A DNA stretch of 20,825 nt from an uncultured Clostridia bacterium (GTDB taxonomy: Bacteria; Bacillota; Clostridia; Christensenellales; Aristaeellaceae): the NCBI GenBank assembly GCA_934647145.1, contig CAKUFB010000017.1, positions 1 to 20,825 of the forward strand, read 5' to 3'. Of this stretch, positions 1-7,786 are shown one piece after another (the first letter of the stretch is position 1; every line of letters starts with the position of its first letter). The notes under the pieces were generated by a model. The model saw only the letters and a list, made by a program, of their open reading frames with translations. It had not been told where the DNA came from and did not search any database. The translations under genes were made by a program, and so were the position numbers.

Positions 1-39
1 CTCTTAGATTTCAGCAAAAACTGGTGAGGGTGGTAGTGG

Positions 40-117
40 CGGGGGAGCTTGCTTCCCCGTCCACCAGCTTGTCAAAATCTTTTTTGACAAGCAGACTCCC
101 CGTCCGAAGACGGGGAG
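40..117. repeat. Cluster of nested inverted repeats (palindromic intergenic element)
   Basis: Three hairpins lie within about 80 bp. A short one has GGGGA/TTCCCC-type arms around position 50. A perfect 11-bp stem has arms 67-77 and 82-92 (GCTTGTCAAAA / TTTTGACAAGC). A perfect 9-bp stem has arms 96-104 and 109-117 (CTCCCCGTC / GACGGGGAG). The words GACGGGGA and GCTTG recur in both orientations, so the block looks like a composite repeat rather than one simple terminator. No coding frame covers it. It may be an interspersed repeat, but the number of copies elsewhere cannot be known from this window. Confidence 0.55.
96..117 (-). terminator. Hairpin with UUCG loop downstream of the zinc-ribbon gene
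   Basis: On the minus strand this begins 11 nt after the stop codon of the zinc-ribbon gene. It reads as a 9-bp GC-rich stem closed by a C(UUCG)G tetraloop. No run of T follows directly, so it is an imperfect intrinsic terminator. It could instead be a 3'-end stabiliser or part of the larger repeat. Confidence 0.4.
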
Positions 118-128
118 CGATTCACTGA

Positions 129-419
129 TTAATAGCGGGAAGCGCGCTGCTGATCGAAGCAATCGCGGCAGTAGACCGGACGGTCACCGCGGGGCTGGAA
201 GGGCACCTGGGTGGGACGGCCGCAGCCATCGCAGATCACATCGTACATCTTGCGCTCGGGGCGAGCCTGGTTGTTGGCGGCGCGGCGGGCAGCGCGGCAG
301 GCGGGGCAGCGGCCGGGCTCGTTCTGGAAGCCCTTGTCGGCGTAGAACTGCTGCTCAGACGCGGTGAACACGAATTCGTTGCCGCACTCACGGCAAACCA
401 GAGTCTTGTCTTCAAACAT
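129..419 (-). CDS. Small double zinc-ribbon protein, 96 aa
   Basis: The protein has two pairs of CxxC knuckles: C9/C12 with C38/C41, and C63/C66 with C84/C87. The N-terminal half (CRECGNEFVFTASEQQFY) matches the probable zinc-ribbon family found in many Firmicutes. The C-terminal half (CDGCGRPTQVPFQPRGDRPV) is the second knuckle type that often accompanies it. It is small and basic with no signal peptide, so it is a cytoplasmic metal-binding or nucleic-acid-binding candidate of unknown role. The ATG at 417-419 was chosen because a perfect AGGAGG (429-434) sits 9 nt upstream; a frame extended to 482 adds residues without a ribosome site. The family call is good, the function unknown. Confidence 0.85.
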   Translation of the reverse strand: MFEDKTLVCRECGNEFVFTASEQQFYADKGFQNEPGRCPACRAARRAANNQARPERKMYDVICDGCGRPTQVPFQPRGDRPVYCRDCFDQQRASRY

Positions 420-542
420 GGGGTAAAACCTCCTAAAATGATGTGCCTTCCGAATGAATTGCCTAGCTACCGAGTTCACCATAGGGTCGGAACACCACCA
501 GGAGTGACCGGGATATCATGGGCTCTCATTGAGGCTGGAGAT

Positions 543-571
543 AGTATAGCATAGTCGGGCAGAAATGTACA
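543..571 (-). promoter_or_regulatory. Possible sigma-A promoter of the zinc-ribbon gene
   Basis: On the minus strand, TGTACA and TATACT are 17 nt apart. The -35 is weak and the -10 is good. It would give a leader of roughly 115 nt in front of the 129-419 gene. In the same gap, a plus-strand TATGAT (602-607) could serve the 634 gene, but no convincing -35 was seen for it. Confidence 0.35.
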
Positions 572-633
572 GAGACAATTTCAAACTTAACTTGGACATG
601 GTATGATAACAAAAAAACGCGGAGGAGACTGTC

Positions 634-1134
634 ATGAATAGAGAGTACCTGATGAAGGCGCGGGCGCTGCTGACGAACGTAACGCCCATGGCGCGGGACT
701 GCGGAAGGAGCTGCGGCGCGGCCTGCTGCCAGCCGGACGAGGACGGCCAGGGCGGCGTGTACCTGTTCCCGGGCGAGGAGGAGCTGCTGGGCGAGACGGC
801 CTGGGGGAGGGTCGCGGAGGATTCAGCCATACTGGGCGGGAAACGCGCGCGGATGCTGGTGTGCGAGGACATGTGCGAGCGGGAGAAGCGGCCGCTGGGC
901 TGCATGATCTTTCCGCTCACGCCCAGGCTCGACGCGGACGGCCGGGTAGACGTGGGCTTCGACCTGCGCGCCCGGGCGATGTGTCCGCTGCTCAGGTATG
1001 GCATGACCGGCCTGAGGCGCGACTTCGTCGGCGCGGTACGGGAAGCGCTGGGCTGGATTGCGCGGGACGAGGAGGGACTGCGGTTCCTGCGCGACTGGGA
1101 GGCGCTCGAGCGGCAGTACGACCTGAAGCTGTGA
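634..1134 (+). CDS. YkgJ-like cysteine-cluster protein, 166 aa
   Basis: Near the N-terminus a CxxxCxxxCC cluster (C23, C27, C31, C32) is followed by CEDMC (C77, C81), a GC pair at C90 and a further C117. This spacing resembles the zinc/iron-chelating YkgJ-like cysteine-cluster proteins, which are thought to bind a metal or Fe-S cofactor; the biochemical role is not established. There is no signal peptide or membrane segment. GGAGGAG at 621-627 lies 6 nt before the ATG. The gene stands alone on the plus strand. Its stop codon directly abuts the stop of the convergent LysR gene, leaving no room for a terminator. The family assignment is fairly good and the function unknown. Confidence 0.75.
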   Translation: MNREYLMKARALLTNVTPMARDCGRSCGAACCQPDEDGQGGVYLFPGEEELLGETAWGRVAEDSAILGGKRARMLVCEDMCEREKRPLGCMIFPLTPRLDADGRVDVGFDLRARAMCPLLRYGMTGLRRDFVGAVREALGWIARDEEGLRFLRDWEALERQYDLKL

Positions 1135-2040
1135 TCAGCCGTCCGTTGAGGCGCCTTTATCCGTCAGGTAATGAATCAGGCGCATGGCGGCGGTGGTCAG
1201 CGTGCGGCCGTTTTCCTGCACCAGGCTGATGTGGCGCGGGGGAATGGGCTCGTCCAGGGTAATCGGGCGCACGCGCTGCTCGCGCGGCAGGCTCGAAAGC
1301 ATGAAGTCGGGCACGAACCCGATTCCCAGTCCGCAGGCCACCATTGGCGGGATCTGGTCGGTGATGGCCGCCTCGACGTCCGGCTCGAAGCGCAGCTTTT
1401 TCTGCAGGAACAACTCGCTGTAAAAGACGTAGGTGCAGCTGCTCCGCCCGAGGGAGATCAGCGGATAGCGGGACAGCTCCTCCAGCGTATGCGTCCCCGC
1501 GGCCAGGCGCGCGTAGGTCTCGCCGCACACGGGCAGCTCATGAAACCGCATCAGCACCCGCTCCCTGAGCGCGCTGTCGATTTCCCGCCCGGCGGTAATC
1601 ACCGCGAAGTCTACGCTGCGGGACCTGACCGCCGAAAGCGCCTGCGGCGTGGAATAATAGGAAATGCGGATGCGCACGCCCGGATAGTCGGCGTGAAAGC
1701 GCTGAAGCACCGGCAGCAGCAGGCCGTGCATCGCCGTCTCTGTCGCCCCGACCGACACGCTGCCGCTTTCCAGGCTCTTTTCGCGCGCCAGCTCTTCCTC
1801 ACCCAGCTGCAGCTGCTCCATCGCGACTGATACCCGCGCGTACAACTTTTCGCCCTCGGGGGTGAGCTGTACGCCCCGGTTTGAGCGCGCGAACAGCCGC
1901 ACGCCCAGCTGATCCTCCAGCCGCCGGATGGATCGCGTCACATTGGGCTGACTGGACAGCAGCAGCTCGGCCGCCTGGGTCAGGTTCTCGTATTTCGCCG
2001 CGTAGTAAAACACCCGATAGTCGTCATAGCTGATGTACAT
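1135..2040 (-). CDS. LysR-family transcriptional regulator, 301 aa
   Basis: This is a typical LysR-type regulator in length and layout. An N-terminal winged helix-turn-helix occupies about residues 4-63 (TQAAELLLSSQPNVTRSIRR followed by LEDQLGVRLFAR). A linker helix follows, then a two-lobed effector-binding domain from about 90 to 295. GGAGGGG just upstream of the ATG supports the start. It is divergent from the MATE exporter at 2159 across 118 bp, the usual arrangement in which a LysR protein controls the adjacent gene; control of the exporter is an inference. The effector cannot be read from the sequence. Confidence 0.93.
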   Translation of the reverse strand: MYISYDDYRVFYYAAKYENLTQAAELLLSSQPNVTRSIRRLEDQLGVRLFARSNRGVQLTPEGEKLYARVSVAMEQLQLGEEELAREKSLESGSVSVGATETAMHGLLLPVLQRFHADYPGVRIRISYYSTPQALSAVRSRSVDFAVITAGREIDSALRERVLMRFHELPVCGETYARLAAGTHTLEELSRYPLISLGRSSCTYVFYSELFLQKKLRFEPDVEAAITDQIPPMVACGLGIGFVPDFMLSSLPREQRVRPITLDEPIPPRHISLVQENGRTLTTAAMRLIHYLTDKGASTDG

Positions 2041-2158
2041 GGCCCCTCCGTCATCTCACAGACGCATGATGAGAATATCAAATATATATTTTACGCATGC
2101 CGCCTTTTGCAGTATAATACGGTTCTGTGAGAAAGTCAAGGGAAAAGGGGAGTTGTTC
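2041..2158 (+). promoter_or_regulatory. Divergent LysR/MATE control region with sigma-A promoter
   Basis: Plus-strand TTTACG (2090-2095) and TATAAT (2113-2118) are 17 nt apart, a good promoter for the MATE gene. Its ribosome site AGGGGAG precedes the ATG at 2159. The word ACGCATG occurs twice (2062-2068 and 2093-2099), 31 bp or about three helical turns apart, with an AT-rich tract between. The second copy overlaps the -35. This would suit a regulator site, but LysR binding here is inferred. Confidence 0.6.
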
Positions 2159-3490
2159 ATGAACAGGGATCTGACCGTCGGCAAGCCCTCGTCGGTGCTG
2201 TGGCGCTTTTGTCTGCCGCTGTTCGGCAGCGTGATATTCCAGCAGCTTTACAACATCGCCGACAGCCTGGTCGCCGGCAAGTTCATTGGCGAAAACGCGC
2301 TGGCCGCCGTGGGCAACAGCTATGAAATCACGCTGATCTTCATTGCCTTTGCGTTCGGCAGCAACATCGGCTGCTCGGTCATCCTGTCGCAGCTCTTCGG
2401 CGCGCGCAGGTATCGCGACCTCAGGACGGCCGTCTCGACCGCCTTCATCGGCTGCGCGGCGCTGTGCGGGGCGCTGATGGTAATCGGCATTGCGGGCAGC
2501 GGGCTGCTTCTGCGCCTGATCAACACGCCCGAGGAGATCTTCGCCGACTCGCAGCTCTATCTGGACATCTACTGCTGGGGTCTGCCCTTTATGTTCTTTT
2601 ATAACATCGCGACCGGCGTGTTCTCGGCGCTGGGCGACTCGCGCACGCCGTTTTTCTTCCTGGCGGCCTCTTCCACGTCCAACATTTTCATGGACATCCT
2701 GTTCGTGAAGGCCTTTCACATGGGCGTGGCGGGCGTGGCCTGGGCGACCTTCCTGTGCCAGGGCGTGAGCTGCGTGCTGGCGCTGCTGTTCGTGCTGATT
2801 CGCGTGAAGAGCCTGCCCTCGGACGGCAAACACGAGTGGTTCTCCCTGCCGATGCTGGGCAGGGTGGCGCGCATCGCCGTGCCGAGCATCCTGCAGCAGA
2901 GCTTCATCTCGGTGGGCAACATCATCATCCAGAGCGTCATCAACAGCTTCGGCGCGAGCGTCATCGCGGGCTATTCGGCCGCGGTCAAGTTCAATAACAT
3001 GGTCATCACCTCGTTCACCACCATCGGCAACGGCGTGTCCAACTACACCGCGCAGAACCTGGGCGCGGAAAAGCCGGAGCGCGTCCGGGAGGGTCTGGGC
3101 GCCGCCCTGCGCATGGTCTGGCTGTTCAGCGCGGTACTGTTCGCGGCCTACTTCTTCGCGGGGAGGCAGCTGCTCGAGCTGTTCATGAACAGTGAAACCG
3201 ACGTGGCCAGCGCGACCGGCGTGATGTTCCTGCGCATCCTGTCGCCGTTCTACTTCGTGGTCTCCTGTAAGCTGGCAGTGGACGGCGTGCTGCGCGGCGC
3301 GGGCTGCATGAAGGAGTTCATGATCGCCACCTTTACCGACCTGACCATGCGCGTCGTGCTGGCGCTGGCGCTGTCGAGGTTCTTCGGCCCGACGGGCATC
3401 TGGTGCGCCTGGCCGGTGAGCTGGTGCGTCGCGACCGCGATGTCGGTTTGCTTCTATAAGAAGGACGTGTGGCGCCGCCGCGTGGCCTGA
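2159..3490 (+). CDS. MATE-family multidrug/metabolite efflux transporter, 443 aa
   Basis: The 443-residue protein has about 12 hydrophobic segments in two similar halves and opens like NorM/DinF-type MATE proteins (SVLWRFCLPLFGSVIFQQLY, then a segment with GNSYEI). The second half starts near residue 233 (RIAVPSILQQSFISVGNII). MATE proteins export cationic drugs or metabolites using a sodium or proton gradient; the substrate here is unknown. The ATG at 2159 is chosen over an upstream extension because AGGGGAG sits at the right distance and MNRDLTVG is a normal MATE N-terminus. The extension would also run through the promoter. It is probably controlled by the divergent LysR protein. Confidence 0.93.
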   Translation: MNRDLTVGKPSSVLWRFCLPLFGSVIFQQLYNIADSLVAGKFIGENALAAVGNSYEITLIFIAFAFGSNIGCSVILSQLFGARRYRDLRTAVSTAFIGCAALCGALMVIGIAGSGLLLRLINTPEEIFADSQLYLDIYCWGLPFMFFYNIATGVFSALGDSRTPFFFLAASSTSNIFMDILFVKAFHMGVAGVAWATFLCQGVSCVLALLFVLIRVKSLPSDGKHEWFSLPMLGRVARIAVPSILQQSFISVGNIIIQSVINSFGASVIAGYSAAVKFNNMVITSFTTIGNGVSNYTAQNLGAEKPERVREGLGAALRMVWLFSAVLFAAYFFAGRQLLELFMNSETDVASATGVMFLRILSPFYFVVSCKLAVDGVLRGAGCMKEFMIATFTDLTMRVVLALALSRFFGPTGIWCAWPVSWCVATAMSVCFYKKDVWRRRVA

Positions 3491-3513
3491 GCGAATGCCT
3501 CCGACAAAAACGC

Positions 3514-3547
3514 GCCCCCGGGAACTGCCGATCGGCGTCCCGGGGGC
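3514..3547. terminator. Bidirectional terminator between MATE and GH20 genes
   Basis: A perfect 10-bp outer stem GCCCCCGGGA / TCCCGGGGGC (3514-3523 and 3538-3547) encloses a second small stem, GCC-GATC-GGC. On the minus strand it is soon followed by TTTTT (complement of 3506-3510), a proper terminator for the GH20 operon. On the plus side only TTT follows, so it is weaker for the MATE gene. It lies between converging genes. Confidence 0.8.
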
Positions 3548-3554
3548 TTTGCGA

Positions 3555-5021
3555 TTACGGATTGACGGTATAGGTGCTGTCCACCTCCCAGGAATAGAAG
3601 CCCGAATCCTCGAAGCGGCTGGGCTTGGGCATCAGCTTGCGGATGAGCACGGAGGAGGTGAAGGGCACGTGCGGGTCGCCCGCAAAGTCCGCGCCGTTCC
3701 AGGCCGCGCTCAGGTGATCGGGAAAGCGCATCATCATCGTGGGCAGGTGGTGCCAGGTGGTAACCATCAGGCCGGAGAGATGCTGCCTGTCGGCCGCTTT
3801 GGCCAGGCATGCGGTATTCTTCGCGCCGCCGCCGTCCCAGGGGCACAGCACGACGTCGAAGCCCTTTTCCCTGAACGATTCGGCGCTGCGGATTTTCTCT
3901 TCCTCGGTCAGGTTGTACTGCCAGTCGGCGATGATCAGGCGGCGGTCGAGCTTCTCGAGCGCCAGGTGGGTCATCTGGTCGGGGCGGGAGGTGGCGATAT
4001 AGCCGGTGCCCTTCCAGGCCTCGGTCTCCAGGAACTGGTCGCCCCAGATGAAGCCCCTGCGGCCCTGCTCGTCCAGCTCGGCGGCCAGGCCGTTGAGGTA
4101 GCGCGCCAGCATCTCGACGCGATCCTTGCCCGCACAGCGGCGGCAGGAGGCATAGGAATAGGCCTCGTCGCAGCCCAGGTGGAAGTATTTGCCCTCGCCG
4201 CACAGCTCGATCAGCTCCTCGCGGAAGCGGCGAAGCAGCGTGTGTACGCGCGGGTTGCTCAGGCACCAGGTCCAGCCGTCCGGCTCGAACAGGGTGGCCA
4301 GGCGCGGATTCTGGTCGAGCACCGCGTGCTTGCCCATGCCGCCGCGCGCCTGCGAGGCGTGGCCCAGGTGGTTGGTCATCGGCACGACCTCCATGCCGAA
4401 GTCGCTGGCCAGCTCGATCAGCGGTTTGATCTGGCGCTTGGAGTAGGAACGGCCGCTCCAGGCCATCTCGGGCAGCGCGTCGTACTGGATTGTGCCCCAG
4501 AACTCGAGCACGATGTGGCTGCATTTGAGCAGGCCGGCCATTGTGAAGCACTTCTCAAGCAGCGTCAGCGTGGTCTCGGGGAACACGCACACGTGGATAC
4601 TGCGCATGGCCATGCTGGGGTGGTCGTGGATGGTCAGGCAGGGAATTTCGAGCGCCTCGCTGCCGTAGTCCAGGCTGATCGGATCGATCGCCTGAATCAG
4701 GGAATAAAAGGCGTGCAGAAGGCCGGTCTCGTCCTTCGCGGCCAGGCCAATGCCGGCAGGCGTGACGACCGCGGCGTACTCGTCGGCCGCCTCGAGCGCG
4801 GGAAGCTCCGCCTGGCCGATCCGCGCGCAGAAGGCGGGCAGCAGGCTGTTTTCAGCGATTTCCAGCGTCGAGCCGGTCAGACTGAAGCGGTTCCACAGAC
4901 TGCGCAGCAGCGCCTTTCTGCGCTCGGAAAGGTTACAGTTTACGTGCATCACGACGCGGCTGCCGAAGCAGAACGCGCCCGCCTGCTCGGTCAGGCTTTT
5001 TGGCTGAGGGAAGATGTTCAT
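3555..5021 (-). CDS. Glycoside hydrolase family 20 (beta-N-acetylhexosaminidase-like), 488 aa
   Basis: Residues 1-128 resemble the GH20 N-terminal domain. The (beta/alpha)8 catalytic domain starts near IPCLTIHDHPSMAMR (126-140). The catalytic acid/base motif H-x-G-x-D-E is seen at 281-286 (HLGCDEA), with D285-E286 as the expected polarising Asp and acid Glu. GH20 enzymes release terminal GlcNAc or GalNAc by substrate-assisted catalysis. There is no signal peptide, so it should act in the cytoplasm on imported fragments. The ATG overlaps the stop of the upstream pcp gene by 4 nt (ATGA), so the two are co-translated. The C-terminal region (WEVDSTYTVNP) shows no extra binding module. The family is secure; the exact substrate is not. 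Confidence 0.88.
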   Translation of the reverse strand: MNIFPQPKSLTEQAGAFCFGSRVVMHVNCNLSERRKALLRSLWNRFSLTGSTLEIAENSLLPAFCARIGQAELPALEAADEYAAVVTPAGIGLAAKDETGLLHAFYSLIQAIDPISLDYGSEALEIPCLTIHDHPSMAMRSIHVCVFPETTLTLLEKCFTMAGLLKCSHIVLEFWGTIQYDALPEMAWSGRSYSKRQIKPLIELASDFGMEVVPMTNHLGHASQARGGMGKHAVLDQNPRLATLFEPDGWTWCLSNPRVHTLLRRFREELIELCGEGKYFHLGCDEAYSYASCRRCAGKDRVEMLARYLNGLAAELDEQGRRGFIWGDQFLETEAWKGTGYIATSRPDQMTHLALEKLDRRLIIADWQYNLTEEEKIRSAESFREKGFDVVLCPWDGGGAKNTACLAKAADRQHLSGLMVTTWHHLPTMMMRFPDHLSAAWNGADFAGDPHVPFTSSVLIRKLMPKPSRFEDSGFYSWEVDSTYTVNP

Positions 5022-5635
5022 GGCTTGTCCTCCTTTTCGTCTATCAGGGCGTTTATCGCCGTTTCAAGAGCCGAAATCATGTCTTCAAGGGGCATGCAGG
5101 GCGGCTGGGGCTGTTTGCCCTCGGCCTGCTGGGAAAGATAGGGCAGGTGAATGAACCCGCAAAGCGGCGCACTTTTCATCCGGGATGCGACGGACAATGC
5201 CTCGTACAGCACGCGATTACATACGAATGTGCCCGCGCTGTTCGAGATGGAGGCGGTGAAGCCCGCCTCGCGCAGCACGCGCTGCATGCGCCGGATGGGC
5301 AGCGTGGAGAAGTAAGCCGCGTCGCCCGCCGGGTCGATCGGCTCATCGGTCAACAGCACGCCGTCGTTGTCGGAAATTGTCGCGTCCATGCAGTTGATCG
5401 CCACGCGCTCGATCGTCACGCCGCGCCGTCCGCCCGCCTGCCCCACGCAGACGACCGCGTCGGGCAGGTTTTCCGCCATCAGCTCGCGCAGGCGCTCAGG
5501 GCCGCGCGCATAGGATGTGGGGATTTCCGCGCGAATCAGCTCGGCCCGGGCGCAGCTGACGCGCCTCACCGTTTCCCACGCGGGATTGATCGTTTCGCCG
5601 CCGAACGGGTCGAAACCTGTCAGAAGAATGCGCAC
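5018..5635 (-). CDS. pcp: Pyroglutamyl-peptidase I (peptidase family C15), 205 aa
   Basis: It begins with the family motif MRILLTGFDPFGG. The catalytic triad is visible: E76 in GVTIERVAIN, C139 in SNSAGTFVCN and H163 in GFIHLPYL. Length (205 aa) matches bacterial Pcp (about 200-215). The enzyme removes N-terminal pyroglutamate from peptides in the cytoplasm. The start codon is GTG (5633-5635), supported by AAGGAGG at 5643-5649 with 7-nt spacing. It is the first gene of a two-gene unit with the GH20 enzyme, overlapping it by 4 nt. A separate promoter lies just upstream, so pcp-GH20 can be expressed independently of the kinase and EamA genes. Confidence 0.95.
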   Translation of the reverse strand: MRILLTGFDPFGGETINPAWETVRRVSCARAELIRAEIPTSYARGPERLRELMAENLPDAVVCVGQAGGRRGVTIERVAINCMDATISDNDGVLLTDEPIDPAGDAAYFSTLPIRRMQRVLREAGFTASISNSAGTFVCNRVLYEALSVASRMKSAPLCGFIHLPYLSQQAEGKQPQPPCMPLEDMISALETAINALIDEKEDKP

Positions 5636-5658
5636 AACAACGCCTCCTTGTCGCGCCT

Positions 5659-5687
5659 ATCGTATCATAACACCCTCCGGTTTTCAA
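5659..5687 (-). promoter_or_regulatory. Sigma-A promoter of pcp-GH20
   Basis: On the minus strand TTGAAA (complement of 5682-5687) and TACGAT (complement of 5659-5664) are separated by 17 nt. This matches the consensus in 5 of 6 and 4 of 6 positions. It lies about 24 bp upstream of the pcp start and inside the only gap of this block longer than 100 bp. Confidence 0.6.
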
Positions 5688-5756
5688 GAAGCGGTCGGGA
5701 ATGATTCAACTGGATGTTATGAAAAGGGCGCAGATTTGTGAAAAATAGATAGCTCA

Positions 5757-6818
5757 TCAGGTGCGCAGCACCAGGTCGGCGCGTTCCTGCGTGCGGCAGG
5801 CCGCAAAATAGGTCTCTTCAAGCGGAATCCAGGTGTTGACGAAACGTTCGAGCATCTCCGCTCCGTTTCGGCGCAGGATGCGCTCGCGCTGAGTCTGCGC
5901 GTCGGTGGTCATGAAGACGGAAAGCTGGTAAGGGCGCTCAAAATACGGGTGACAGGAATAGGAGCCTTCCACAATCGTCAGGCGCTTCGGCGCGATTTCG
6001 ACCGGCTCAAGAAAGCCCGGAACCGGGTGACAGCGGTAGGGCCTGTAGGAAAAGGCTCCGCCCTGACGGAACGGCTCGAGGACTTCACTGGCAAAACGTT
6101 CGTAATCCACATTGCCGCCCGGCTCGCTCAGGCGCGCTTTCGTCTTGCGCTCAGGCGGCAGGAAGAAGTCGTCCATCGGGATCAGGCTCGCGCCGTACAC
6201 GCGCGCGGCGAGCTCTCCCAGCGTGCTCTTGCCCGAGGCGCATCTCCCGTCGATTCCGATCAAAGGACGCTCGCCGGGCAGCGCGTCCACTGCCTGAAAA
6301 AACGGGAGAAAACGCGCGAAATCGGCTGAAATCACGCGATAAGCGGGCTTTTCCGCCTCGCGGTAGGCGGGGGTGTGACTGACCGCGGGATACCCCCTTC
6401 GGGCGTATTCGACCAGGTACGCCTCCAGCTCGTCCGGCGCGCAGCAGGCGATTTCGCCGCTCTTCACCAGACCTCGCAGCAGCTCGAGCTTCTCCTGAAA
6501 GCGGGGCAGCGCGCCAAAAACCGTGTTGGCCGTATAAACGAACATAGCGCCCAGCGTCGCCTCGGACAGAGAGCAGGATGGGAACGCGGCCAGGTTCAGT
6601 CGCATCAGGTCGTTTCCTATGGGCTCAAAAAGCGGCATTTCGGGCTCGTATCGGGTCGTTTTCAGTTCGCTTTTCAGGCGTTCGAGCGCGCGCGCCGGAT
6701 CGTCGATCAGATGGCCGCACCCGAACTCGTTTTGATAGATCAGCTTGACCAGATCGCCCGCGCCCATCGCCGGGTGCAGCCGGATCTGCCCGAGCAGCAT
6801 GTCCTTGAGCTCGTTCAT
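5757..6818 (-). CDS. Uridine-kinase-like P-loop kinase with N-terminal domain of unknown function, 353 aa
   Basis: The C-terminal half (from about residue 183) is a uridine kinase/phosphoribulokinase-type P-loop domain. Walker A is GRCASGKST (191-199), MDDFF (215-219) is the substrate-side acidic motif, and IVEGSY precedes a Walker-B-like strand. The N-terminal 165 residues form a separate domain with conserved-looking KLIYQNEFGCGHLIDD (25-40); I cannot assign its function, though it is reminiscent of N-terminal extensions of other clostridial kinases annotated as uridine kinase. The true substrate may therefore not be uridine. The ATG at 6816-6818 is chosen because GAGGT at 6827-6831 precedes it; this ribosome site overlaps the EamA stop codon. 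It is cotranscribed with the EamA transporter. Confidence 0.8.
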   Translation of the reverse strand: MNELKDMLLGQIRLHPAMGAGDLVKLIYQNEFGCGHLIDDPARALERLKSELKTTRYEPEMPLFEPIGNDLMRLNLAAFPSCSLSEATLGAMFVYTANTVFGALPRFQEKLELLRGLVKSGEIACCAPDELEAYLVEYARRGYPAVSHTPAYREAEKPAYRVISADFARFLPFFQAVDALPGERPLIGIDGRCASGKSTLGELAARVYGASLIPMDDFFLPPERKTKARLSEPGGNVDYERFASEVLEPFRQGGAFSYRPYRCHPVPGFLEPVEIAPKRLTIVEGSYSCHPYFERPYQLSVFMTTDAQTQRERILRRNGAEMLERFVNTWIPLEETYFAACRTQERADLVLRT

Positions 6819-6829
6819 TTTACATAACC

Positions 6830-7708
6830 TCACAGATTCATCAGCACCGCGCCCACGCCGCACAGCGCAAGCGCAAGAACCGATCTTGCGGTGAGCTTCG
6901 TTTCCTTATAAACGTACACGGAAGTAAGCATCAGCGCGACCGGTATCAGGCCGGTGCAGCAGGGGAAGACCACGATCGTGGGCAGCGTTTTCAGCGCGCC
7001 GATCTGCAGAAACGAGCCGCCGCCCGAGCCCAGGCCGCTTGTCGCCGCGCAGGCAACGAGCTGCAGCGGATGAGAAAGCCAGGCCTTGAAGTGCCCGGCG
7101 CGCCTCCACTGCGCCGCGAACAGTCCCCAGCAGACCAGCGCCGCGAAGGAATAGGCCCAGAACATGAATTGGGCGGTTGTGAGCTCCGGGTGATTGACGC
7201 CTATGCTCTTCTTCAGGCAGGCCAGTATGCCGTTTCCGAGCGACAGGAGCAGCGTCAGAGCGAACCAGCGCGCCTGCTTTTTGCCCTCGAGCGTCTGTTT
7301 TTCACCGACCGGCCTGCAAAGGGAGGCCACCGCGATCAGGCAGGCCGCGCCGCACACGCTGAAGACGGTCAGCTTTTCGCCGCAGAACAGCGTGCCGTAA
7401 AACACGGAAAGCACCGTGCCCAGGTTGCCGATCAACGCGGTCGTGCCCATCGGCCCGCACAGAAGCGCGAACACCAGCGAGAAAATCGCGCCGAGGTAGA
7501 CGACACCGTAGACCGCGGCCAGCGCGAGCATTTTTCCGCTCATCGGCTTTGCGCCGCCCATCACCAGCATCAGGAGTGAGATGACGGTGATGGCGACGGC
7601 GTTTTGAATGGTCACGCCGGGCAGCCCGCCCGGAAAGCGACGGCTGAATTCCTTGGTGCCGATGCTGCTGAGGCAGTAAACCAGGATGCACGAGACGAGC
7701 AGAAGCAT
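6830..7708 (-). CDS. EamA/DMT-superfamily transporter, 292 aa
   Basis: The protein is almost entirely hydrophobic, with about ten membrane segments in two five-helix halves. Examples are the helices at AVAITVISLLMLVMG and LALAAVYGVVYLGAIFSLVF, and the last helix at SVLALALCGVGAVLMNL. Drug/metabolite-transporter proteins of this type export amino acids, nucleosides or drugs; the substrate is not readable. I chose the ATG at 7706-7708 because AGGTGG lies 8 nt upstream; a GTG four codons earlier has no good ribosome site. The gene is first in a unit with the downstream kinase (11-nt gap), so a nucleoside-like or sugar-like substrate is possible but unproven. Confidence 0.88.
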   Translation of the reverse strand: MLLLVSCILVYCLSSIGTKEFSRRFPGGLPGVTIQNAVAITVISLLMLVMGGAKPMSGKMLALAAVYGVVYLGAIFSLVFALLCGPMGTTALIGNLGTVLSVFYGTLFCGEKLTVFSVCGAACLIAVASLCRPVGEKQTLEGKKQARWFALTLLLSLGNGILACLKKSIGVNHPELTTAQFMFWAYSFAALVCWGLFAAQWRRAGHFKAWLSHPLQLVACAATSGLGSGGGSFLQIGALKTLPTIVVFPCCTGLIPVALMLTSVYVYKETKLTARSVLALALCGVGAVLMNL

Positions 7709-7786
7709 AGATGAAGCCACCTTTTTCCACTGTATTCAGGCGCCGCCGCACAATTCAGCGTCGCTGCCTTAAAAATGCGCGCTTAC

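Noticed and set aside
2033..2158. 42-residue N-terminal extension of the MATE protein
   Set aside because: It covers the promoter; the ATG at 2159 has a good ribosome site and a normal MATE start.
3495..5141. Long plus-strand open frame (548 codons) opposite the GH20 and pcp genes
   Set aside because: It mirrors two well-supported enzymes, has no ribosome site and an Ala/Gln/Val/Gly-rich composition typical of antisense frames in GC-rich DNA.
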